NCBI GenBank assembly: GCA_964304625.1
Contig: OZ199840.1
Location: 8,370,001 to 8,434,000 of the forward strand
Origin: Kudoa neothunni
Taxonomy: Eukaryota > Cnidaria
Reading direction: 5' to 3'
DNA length: 64,000 nucleotides
This document shows positions 53,308-62,707 of this stretch, one piece after another. Both the position numbers and the translations under genes were made by a program. Each line of letters opens with the position of its first letter. Within the stretch, counting starts at the first letter, position 1. The notes beneath the pieces are model-generated. The model was not told the DNA's origin, ran no database searches, and saw only the letters and a list, made by a program, of their open reading frames with translations.

Positions 53308-55711
53308 ATGAGTGATTCGAATTCAGACAATTTTCATGTTGGAATGAAATTTGAAACTTTTGAAAGTTTAAAATTTTATATTCAAGAGTATGAGAAAAGT
53401 CATTTTGTGAATTTAAAGATTCGAGATTCAAGAAGAATTGACTCAGTGCAAAACCGGGTTAATCGAAATATTAAAGACACGCTAGTGTATTACGAAATAA
53501 CTTACGTATGTTACTTTGGAGCCCATTACCGAAATAGAGGTAAAGGCGAACGCAAGAAAAATTCCCTTAAGAGAGATTGCCCATTTAAAGTTACATTAAG
53601 AGTAAGTGTAGATGGAAATTTCCTGGAGATTAGATCTTCTAACACTGCCCATAACCATCCAAATGATCCATGGATCTATGAAAACTTACCCAGTCAGAGG
53701 AAATTAAATCGATGTGACGGCTATTTGTCAGAGCTTCTTTCTCTCGGAGCAAATAAAAAGCTCATACAAGCCAAAATAAATGACGAGACAGGCAAGAATA
53801 TACCTTTGAAAGCTATCCACAACATTAAAAAATCCTCTAAAGTTGGAACTGATAACGTTACTTTAATTTTAGAAATTTTAAAGAATCAATACAATTGCAT
53901 GGTGAGCGTTTTATCAGATGATAATAAAAATGTTTGTGGAATCTTTTTTATGGATAAACAGATGCTCAACACAATTAATTTCTTTCCAGAGTTACTCATG
54001 CTTGATGCAACCTATAAACTGCTAGACTCACGGTAATCTTAGGAGGTTTTCTCTATTTCGTTGTTTTATTAGTTCATTAGTGCGCCATTGTATCTGTCTG
54101 TTGCAGAAGACTCGGTTGGTGAAACCCACATAACCAGCGGTTGCATCTTGTATGATGAAACGGCGGAGTCAATTAAATGGTATATTTCTCAACTAATAAA
54201 AATGATGCCGAACATGACTCAAAATGTCCGAACGATCATTACTGACAAGCACCACACTCTAAGGAAATATTTGAAAGAACTATTTCCTAACTCTAATCTA
54301 ATGATCTGTATATTTCATGTTTCTCAAAGTTTCAGACGTGAAATAACTATGTCGAAATACGGTATCACACGAGAGAAAAGGGACCAATTGCTTGAAACTC
54401 TTAATAAAATTATCTATTCGAAAAATAAACATGAATTCGATAAATTATGCAATAACCTTTTTCAACAAAGCAACGATAAGTTTATTAACTATTTTAAATC
54501 CAATTGGGAACCAATCGCTGATGAATGGGTCATAGGATTAAGTGAAACACATCATTTCTATGAAAACTTGACCAATAATAGATTAGAAGCCATTAATGGT
54601 CAATTAAAACAAACAATAAAGAAATTTTCAAATCTTAATGATTTTTTCCGTTATTTCTTTGACGCTCTCAAATCAATGAGAATAGAAAGGAAATACAATA
54701 TAACCAAAATATTACTGAACCCAGTTAATTTTGATACCTCAAATGAGGTTCTAAACGCGTATTTTAATCATTTAAATCCATTTGCCTTCAATATAATCCA
54801 TAAACAAATTCAAAATTTTGACGAAAACACTAATACAGATAGTTTAACTACATCCATAAAATGTAATTGTTATATTTACAGATCGTATCTCCTTCCATGT
54901 AGTCATATTTTTAAAAAGAGAGCGTTTAACCTGCTTCCAATGTTCGATTCAAATTTATGCCACCCTAGGTGGTCAAAAGATTACATGAGCCGATTCTTGG
55001 AAATGGAAACTATAAATATAACACCAAAAGAGAGTATTACAATAAAACCAAAAGGAATTTTTAATTCTTATGGAAAACGTTTAAAAAATTCTGTGATTTA
55101 CACAAATAAGCTAGCAGCTTTGTCCGCTGAATATTGTGGGGAGTTTTATGATAGTTGCCTATCACTATTCAACACAATAGAAAAAATAATCAAGAACCAT
55201 GACGTCAAATTAATAAAACAAATAAATCAATTAGGTATTTTAAGAAAACTTAATTTTTCTTGATTTATTTTTAGGAAATCGCACCATTGAATACTCTGAG
55301 GCTATAGCTGAAGATGAAGATATCTCTGAAGGAAGAGGTATACGACGCTTAACTTGAATATTTTACTCGTATCTAACTTACAAAAAATAGATGTTATTGA
55401 GAATATTTTTAATTCTCAAATAATTGTTGAGGGTGTTGGTAATAATATTGTTCCGCAAGGTGAGGAGATTATCGAGAATATTATTGTTAATAATATTTCA
55501 AATGAAAATGCTCCCGAGCTCCAAACTGTTTTATCTAAAGATCAATTAGCACCTACTTTAAATATGATCGAGCTTGACGGTACTTTCATTTCCTTTCTTT
55601 TTTTAAATTATTTTAGCCTTAAAAATTCCCTCTCGAGTGAAGTCTGTTGGGAGACCAAAGGGATACGCTTTAACCACTATTGGATACAAAAAAAAAACTA
55701 AATTTTCTTAG
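53308..55711 (+). CDS. MULE transposase with SWIM zinc finger (ZSWIM3-like), five exons
   Basis: DDE transposase of the Mutator superfamily, similar to the ZSWIM3-type proteins of animals. Exons 53308-54032, 54081-55234, 55275-55337, 55391-55579, 55617-55711 give 741 residues. Introns are 48, 40, 53 and 37 bp, all GT-AG. The N-terminus has a FLYWCH/WRKY-like zinc region (RDCPFKV with HNHP). Catalytic candidates are D233 (LMLDATYK), D297 (IITDKHH) and E411 (NNRLEAING), with a conserved CIFHV near 318-322. The SWIM finger CNC-x9-CSH spans 503-517. The C-terminal tail RVKSVGRPKGYALTTIG contains a GRPKG AT-hook-like motif typical of this family; only the spliced frame reaches it, which supports the small introns. 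No disabling change was seen. The ATG at 53308 is the first in frame. Confidence 0.93.
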
Positions 55712-56194
55712 ATCTCTCATTATTTATTTGACTAGGATAGCCATTGTTCATCGTGTTATATTCATCTAATTTCTGAAAAATAACCTAATTATGATTAGTT
55801 TTCTCAAATTTCTTGTCTATATTGAAAACTAACGCGGAAAATTCACATCATTTCTGTGAAATATAATGAGCATATTTTATCTTGAAGTTCATAATTTATG
55901 AATAGAATACAATAAATCATATAATTTAAACATTGTAAAGATTGGAAATAAATTAAATAACACGAGGTTGAATATATCATGTAAAGGCGCGCGCTTCAAG
56001 AGTAATGTCAGACCTACAAAATCACACAAAATTCTTTAACTTTAATCTTATTATTGACAGAACATGATATAATACAATTTTGATCATGTACTAAATTAAG
56101 ATTAATAAATCTTTCATTTAATTATGGAAAGCGATCAATAAAATAAACAATATAAATATGTAAAAAAAGATATTCTCAATTGTTACCTAATTCT
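55712..56194. other. MULE internal 3' non-coding part
   Basis: The stretch between the transposase stop and the right inverted repeat. No frame or repeat recognised. Confidence 0.6.
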
Positions 56195-56338
56195 ATAATT
56201 TAGTAGAGAAAAATATAAATAATAGTAATGTGAAATTAGTTATTTAATAGAGATAACAATTGCAGAGAGATTGATTCCCGTGGTAATAGCATGTGCCGAA
56301 GGTGGGGATTACACGGATCCGTGGTAATAGCCACTACC
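56195..56338 (-). repeat. MULE right terminal inverted repeat
   Basis: Reverse complement of 52968-53111 with one mismatch. The outer end is followed by AATTAATAA. Confidence 0.95.
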
Positions 56339-56347
56339 AATTAATAA
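56339..56347. repeat. MULE target-site duplication, right
   Basis: AATTAATAA, identical to the left duplication. Confidence 0.95.
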
Positions 56348-56837
56348 TCATACTCATTAATTAGTCAGAAATGATGCGATTGTAATTTACTCTGTTATAA
56401 AAATATATTAGATCGTTGTTTAATTTAATAACGTTAAATTTACTTTTTCATGAACCATTAAATAAATATTAAACAGGAATATTTTATGGCTATTTATTAT
56501 ATTTGATTTACAATTACACCTTAGCACAACAAATAAAACGCATACGGCGAAATACATTTAGTTGATTTTTTAATAAGATAATATTCCTAGTAAAGATTTT
56601 CATATCATACATGGTCGAGTTTAACGGAAATAAATTAGAAATATTAATTGCACCAAAATAAACCTTTTCCCTTAAAAAACTATAATTTTTATCAGTTATT
56701 TTACGCCGAATATAAATTATAATTCCATACAACAAATTTTATTCAATTCTTTCTACCGAAAAATAGACAAATAATAATTTTTATATTATTGAAAATATCA
56801 TTTCTTGTCATACGGGATGTGTAATACAAGTCAATGA
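56348..56837. other. Spacer between MULE and Kunitz gene
   Basis: About 490 bp of AT-rich sequence holding the 3' flank of the Kunitz gene. The small minus-strand frame at 56514-56735 has no family feature. Confidence 0.5.
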
Positions 56838-58209
56838 TTATTCCGATGACAAAGGTGTTTGACAAATTGCTTTACAAATTGCAACAGTCTCAAAGTTATT
56901 CAAGTTCATTTCCTTCCCATTAAATTCAAATTTCTTGCATTTTTGTTCAGCAGTTTTTTCGGTGTGATCATAGTGATATCGTGCTATCTTGTATTTATCT
57001 GTTTGAGCTGATACCCCAATTTTTGGAAGAGAACAAGCTTCGACAGCTTTTAATTGGCCAATGTGGCCAGCTAAATAAATGTATTCACTTATTAATGTAG
57101 ATTCTAAATACTTGCAGGGCAGTAACTTGCACATAACTCTGCAGAGCTGAATATATTCAATTCACCATCGTCAATTTTAGTCTCCTGGCCTGGTTGTTTG
57201 GACATGAAAGGCATGCACAATGAGTCCGATTTTTTGAAATAGTAATATGTTTTCACGCCGCTTGTGGCTTCAATATCGGTTGTTGTTTCAATCTGATGTG
57301 GACCCTCAGCTGTACATGCTGGTACCAGGTTTTCTACAGATTGTTAGTACTGAAGTTTCAACCTTAAAATATTACTAACGCAAGATTTTACACATGATGG
57401 TAAATCATTAAAAAATCCCCTCGTTGCAAGATTTCCAACAGCGGCATAAACGCATCTGTTGCCATCTTTATGGGGAACAATTCCCATCTTCGGAGATTGA
57501 GTTTTTACCTCAGCTCTAAAAGTGCAGTCGAATTCGTTTGGAACAGCTGTTATTTTTTCTGGTGCGAGATCTTTAGCCATAGGACCATTTACATTGTCTA
57601 TTTATAATTATCAATACATTTATTTTTCTTATCAAATTTTTATTTTTAGATAAAATTTTCATTCATTACAAATTAATTAAAATAATTACTGTGGCAAACT
57701 TGTTTGCACTCCTTCACAGTTTCGAAGTTGTTTGCGTTTCCACCACATCCCTTATATTTAAATTCGTGGCATTCATCATTTTTGAAATACCACCTTGTCA
57801 AAGCTTTATCAACTGGCAACTCGCAAGCTCCTTGATCCATTGGCTCTGTACATGCATTTGCCTTTTCCTCTGGTGTGAACCTAACTATATTGGCATTTAA
57901 ATATGTGAGAGGATTTTATTTGTACGGTGATTAATGCAAGCAGCTCTTGATACAAAATTATTGAAATTTCCGAGAGATCCACGATAATTAAAGGGTTTGC
58001 ATGTAGCGTCAGTTTTATCAACGTACCATCTCTCAACAACCGCTTTGGCATGTTCTGTTTCTGCTATCCAAACTGGGGCTTGACCTTCATCCTTATCGTA
58101 ACTAGGCAGTGCTCTTTCTTAATAATGAAATCCAGTTATTTTACACGAATATATAAATACCAGTAGAAATTGCTGCTACGAAAAGGGAAAAAATTGAAAA
58201 AATCAACAT
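56838..58209 (-). CDS. Secreted protein with five Kunitz (BPTI) domains
   Basis: Six exons: 58161-58209, 57926-58117, 57690-57884, 57376-57597, 57112-57333, 56838-57070 give 370 residues. All introns are in phase 1 (43, 41, 92, 42, 41 bp), so each domain has its own exon, the classic layout for Kunitz proteins. Residues 1-16 (MLIFSIFSLFVAAIST) form a signal peptide. Only domain 2 has all six cysteines (CTEPMDQGAC, CELP, KGCGGNANNF, CKQVC). Domains 3, 4 and 5 lack cysteines II and IV, the pair that forms the disulfide at the inhibitory loop, but keep I, III, V and VI. Domain 1 keeps only III and V. Domain 2 has glutamate after cysteine II (the P1 position), unlike trypsin inhibitors. The family usually inhibits serine proteases, but most of these domains look non-inhibitory. 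A two-gene reading with a stop after domain 2 is possible but leaves domains 3-5 without a signal peptide. Confidence 0.9.
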
Positions 58210-60888
58210 ATTGTTTATTAATAACGGAATAACGTTTGATCGGTATTAAATACGAATAATAGTCGTCTAAATATATTCAGCTTTTAAAATAATCTTGATT
58301 CACATAATTTTCTAAATTCAATTGATTTGGGGAATTATATAATTATCGTATTTCCGACATTAAAATAACTAATATATTACGAAAGTAAGGTTTTAAGTTA
58401 CAAATATCACCAAAATATAAAACCTACAAATTATTATTTTATATGCATATATAATAATTATTTTTATTCCTCCTACAATGGCGTAAGTTAACTATTTAAT
58501 GAATGTTTAAATATAAATGAATTCTTTTAATTCTAAGAAACAATTATTCTTAATTTTTCATAATTCATTTACAGTATGTATTTTATGTCGAATACATAAA
58601 ATTTTCTAATACTTTAATTTTTTAACTAATATTATTACTTTTTTTATTTTTTAAAAATTATAGAGAAATTTAACAACATATATCGTCATCTACCAAGCTT
58701 TTCTATTTATTTATATAATGAAATAAATTAATCATCATACGCTACTGATCAAAATCTGAAACAAAATGGAAAAAAAGACTATATGGCGTTTATCTTCAAA
58801 TCACTTAAAATATAATTGAGCAAATATATTTTATATGAGTATCTGAGTTAGATTTTAAATGTATAAAATTTATTCTAAATTAATGAATTAATTCGTTAAA
58901 TATATTTTATCGCAATACTAAATCACTAGTTAAATTTTTTGATTATTCTAAAATAAGAGCCATTGGGAAATAAAAATATGAAGGAAAAGTATCCGAAAAA
59001 CCTCATATTGCGATCCTCATTATATTAGTTTGCTTATCAATTAATATTTCTTATTCGTCAAAGAAAGACAAAGACAAATTCCTACGCGAGTCAGTCGAAA
59101 AATACGGTTAATTTTCCGTTTTTAAGCAATGTATCAAGTGAATCTAGTTCTATTTTTTTAGGCTTATCTAAACGAAAAATTTTGTTTGAAAATATGAATT
59201 TAATATTTATGATCCATTGAATGTTTTTACGTTAAAAAATATTAAAAATTCAAATATGTTTCCATTTATTCTATAAATCTATCGAATTTATTTCCGAATT
59301 AAAATATATATCATTGACGGTAAAAACGGCAAATGAGTTTATTTTGCTTTAATTCATGTGAGCTAAGTATTTCTAGTTCTTATTACTCATTGAATTTATT
59401 TTACGATCTTTTATATATTAATTAACATCACTCATATTATTATTTATATTTCATAATTTGAATTGATTATGATATTGCTTTCTTAAATAAATAATTTAAA
59501 TTTCTTGAATGTGGTTTGTTGTTGAAACGGTTGTTTAACTTTTTGTTAGACCCTGTATGATTTTTGTGAATAACTGAACTTGTTTAATATACTTCCAAAA
59601 TAACATTCTTAATATAGATTTTTATGTTGGTATGGAAAATTCAATTTAATTAACCTACTATTAGTGTATCTATAAAATTTATAGGCACAATCCGTATATA
59701 TTATTTATATTTTCGATGATAATTATATTTCATTTATAATAAATATATAATATTTTCTTGGGTTGCAAATATTTTACAAGGACAACAATATCAGGAGATA
59801 TATGACAATTTCTTTAGAATAAATCACATTAAATATTTAGAGGATCCTCCCCAAACATTACACATAATCCATTAGAGAATGATAGTTGTCAAATTTACTG
59901 TAAATACGTCAAATTAAGTAAATATTCATCTGAATAATTTTATATCGAGTTGTAAGACTCTTCTCCGGTAGCGATAAAAAATATGTTGAATTGAGTATTT
60001 TATTATTTTTTAATTTGACACTCTCACTTATAATTATATGCTATTTCAAAATTTGACAATGTTATCGATTTTTATAATTAAAATTACTTATTTAATTTTT
60101 AATCTATTTAGAGTATATTTAGTAACTAAAGATTTTACTTGCCCTAAGGTCTTGATATAGCGGGGTTATCTACTTATTATTATTTATTTTTAAAAATTCT
60201 GATAAGTCGATAAAACTCCCAGTAAGACTATAAGAAGTCTCTTTTGGATTATTAGTTTCATTTAAAAAATGAGACCACTGAGAACGTCGGATCTCGCTAT
60301 TGCGTAGCATCTATTGGGAAATAATCCGTTTATTGAGACCTTAGAAAATTTTAAATGGGTAATTATAAATTAAATATTAGTATAAAATAAAAATATTCAA
60401 TATGACAAGTTTATTAAATTAATTCCATGAGAAAAATTTATGATTACTAAAGAGTTTAATTTATCAAGTACCAAATATAAGTCGATCGAAATTGAATCAA
60501 AATAGTTTAATCATTTCTTGGTAGGATATTTTTAAAGAACGTTGGTATAATGAGTATAAATATTTTTACGGATCGCATAAAAAGATGATAGGAAAATATA
60601 GAGACCTTGACATTTGCCTGCACAACTCGATTGTGTCCCTGTGAGAGAAGAAATTTATTCCTAGGTTTTTAACCAACCAATAAGTCACAAAAATATCTCA
60701 AAACCTAAAAATTAATGATCTTCTCTGCAGAATATGTTTATTCTCAAATTTCAAGAGTAGTTATTGTTTGAAGAACATATATTGCGTGTTAAGATTGGAA
60801 GTTCCGACATACATACTATATATTATACTTGAATGGATCGACAAATTTTTGGACGTTCCACAGATGTGGAATGGTGGGGAAATTACCA
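58210..60888. other. Gene-free AT-rich region
   Basis: 2.7 kb without recognised genes. At 60144-60344 an imperfect inverted repeat (CTAAGGTCTTGATATAGCGG against CTAAGGTCTCAATAAACGG) could be a worn MITE of about 200 bp. The rest shows nothing. Confidence 0.5.
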
Positions 60889-61640
60889 ATTTGGACGAGA
60901 CTCCTCTTTTCTCTGGCCAGTTATCGAAATGAGCCTACACCTCTAAACATGATATCGATTTGAAGAGAACAACGTTCTCAAAAAAGAGAGTCACCTTTTT
61001 GGTAACTACTTCGCTCATTGCCGAAAAATTCCTCCTGCGTCATAGGAAACTTTAAATAGCCACATTTTTTTTAGCGGTATCATTGATCTCCCAGTAAATT
61101 ATATTTTCAAAAAATGGTAAGGTTTCGGCAGCTTTATTCTTTGAAATACCGTAAATCCTCGTGTATAAGCCGCACCCCAAACTTTTAAACAAAATTCTAG
61201 GTTCACAGGTGCGGTTTATACACGAGGATTTACGGTAAATAAAAACAGATAAATAGTTCAGCGAATGTAAATAGAAATGTGTTGATAATCTTTGATCAAT
61301 GTAATTCTCATCTTCAATGAATCAATTTAACACATTCCGGGTTTTCATTCCCTTTTCGGTCCTCTGATAATTCTTACATTCACCTATGAAAATGTAATTT
61401 TAAATCAATAATAATTTGGATACGTTATAAGAATACTATTTTCAATTTATATTTTGAATTTTTCGAAAATTTAAATATTGGACCCCGAATGGGTTAATAA
61501 TATTAATGTGCTTTTTCTTCCTAAGAATGCTAGTGTAACCCAACTAATTGCCCTTGGATTCATTCATTATTTAAAATCGAAATATCGAAAAACATTAGCT
61601 ATACAGTATCTATTTAATGAGGGTTATTCAATCATTTTCA
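60889..61640 (+). pseudogene. Pogo/Tigger-type transposase fossil
   Basis: Two blocks in different frames. The first (about 60889-61050) reads TNLDETPLFSGQLSK, then a stop, then KKRVTFLVTTS, matching the N-DET-LF and ERVT blocks of the DDE_1 domain. The second (61478-61620) reads VLFLPKNASVTQL and HYLKSKYRKTLA, matching the FLPPN-S-QPLDQG and FKSKYRK blocks. The middle of the domain, with the second catalytic aspartate, is lost, and a MITE lies between the blocks. It is clearly inactive. Confidence 0.75.
61149..61235. mobile_element. 87-bp Tc1/mariner-type MITE
   Basis: Inverted ends of 28 bp (61149-61176 and 61208-61235) start CCGTAAATCCTCGTGTATAA and differ at one base. They are flanked by TA at 61147-61148 and 61236-61237. 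The short loop and TA target suit a mariner-type MITE; the transcript would fold into a strong hairpin. It sits within the pogo fossil. Confidence 0.85.
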
Positions 61641-61807
61641 AATATACTATCGTGGATTGTCTTTGACTTTAATGGCGGCAGGGAAACGGTAATTAACTCA
61701 ACCATTGGAAATTGTTAAAAAAATCTCCGATTCCAAGAATCTTATGATTAATTTAAGAAATTATAGGTAAAAATTCAGAATAGGACCATCAAGGGGGAAA
61801 ATAATCC

Positions 61808-62707
61808 GTGAGGATTAACAAAAACACCGCTAAGATGAAATTGTTAAAATTTGTTGCATATCTATCTAATTACAATAACGTATTAAGTTTTTGTCTCAAT
61901 AATAAACTTATATCATCGTCAAAAGTTTGTCCTCGTCGTGGAATGCAAATGAGATTAATCAATTTTAATAATATCGACAATCTAATATGGAGATTTCTTT
62001 TAAATGGTTATCACACGAAGCTTTCGATACGATCCAGTTCTTTCTTTTTTTGTGATTCGAAGATGTCATTTTCAAGAATTATTCTTTTTATTCATTTTTA
62101 GATGAATAGCTATCCATCTGGAATAATAATTAATGATTTTGAGTATGCATCCCATACAGTAGTGGATTGGAATCGTTTCGTAAGAGAACTTTGTGTTGAT
62201 CATTATAATCGAAACCTCACCAATAAGATAGGAGGACGAAATAAGATTGTGGAGCTTAATGAAACTCTCATTGTCCGACGTTAATATAATCGTGGAAGAG
62301 TTATACAAGAACAATAGCTTTTCGGAGGGATATGTCGCAAGCATGTACGAAAACCACAATTTTGAAGCTTTTGAAGAGTTTGTTGACGACAGAACGTCAT
62401 CAATTCTCTTAAAATTATTCAACGAAGAATTGAGCCAGGCACTACTATTACTAGTAACGGATGGCGAGGTTACAACAAAATTTGTTAACTTGGGATTAAT
62501 CATTTTGTAATCATACATGATGAAAACTTTGTTGATCCGGAAAATCGTGAGGTCCATACCCAAAACATTGAAAATCTTTGGCTATGTTTAAATAGAATAC
62601 TACGAGCCAAAGGAACGTACAGAAGCCCCCATGACTGGGAATACATTGCCGATTTTTTTAGAAAACAAAAAAAACATTTATTGATCGCGCTAATAATTGA
62701 CTTCTAA
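61808..62707 (+). pseudogene. Merlin/ISXO2-like (IS1595-type) transposase fossil
   Basis: One reading frame of 300 codons with about seven in-frame stops and no frameshift. Family blocks in order: CPRRGMQMRL (remains of the zinc motif), HTVVDWNRFVREL, NKIVELNETLIVRR, YNRGRV then a stop then LFGG, PGTTITSNGWRGY, NHFVIIHDENFVDPE, HTQNIENLW and YIADFFRKQ. The two catalytic aspartates (usually VEIDET and a SDGW-type block) are both asparagine here; the glutamate in NIENLW remains. Stops replace residues such as the lysine and tryptophan of RRKYNRGRV and QWVFGG. It is inactive as a transposase. Confidence 0.8.

Larger units (their letters stand above)
28087..53373. repeat. Right copy of the 28-kb near-identical repeat
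   Basis: Counterpart of 1-25286. It runs on without a gap into the complete MULE and the Kunitz gene region, and to the left into delta-COP C-terminal exons. In two coding differences it carries the form that fits the protein family: the open delta-COP exon 3 and the TAA stop of dehydratase B. Confidence 0.97.
52968..56338 (+). mobile_element. Complete Mutator-like element (MULE), 3371 bp
   Basis: The ends are inverted repeats of 144 bp (52968-53111 and 56195-56338) that differ at one base (third position, C/T). They start GG(C/T)AGTGGCTATTACCACGG. The element is flanked by a perfect 9-bp duplication AATTAATAA. Long inverted repeats, a 9-bp duplication and a SWIM-containing DDE transposase define a MULE. 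Near-identical ends, perfect duplication and an open gene indicate recent insertion and possible activity. It holds one recognised gene. Confidence 0.97.

Noticed and set aside
55354-55701. Separate 115-codon second gene in the MULE
   Set aside because: Its middle part is exon 4 of the transposase; splicing gives a continuous frame to the GRPKG tail.
57691-57900. Plus-strand cysteine-rich frame of 69 codons
   Set aside because: It is the antisense of Kunitz domain 2; the minus strand gives a canonical domain.
56838-58209. Two separate Kunitz genes, the first ending at the TAA at 57673-57675
   Set aside because: A GT-AG intron (57598-57689) joins them in phase 1 like all other introns of the gene, and the second part has no signal peptide. 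The single-gene model is preferred but not proven.
62072-62563. 163-codon minus-strand frame
   Set aside because: It is antisense to the Merlin/ISXO2-like fossil, whose family blocks read on the plus strand.
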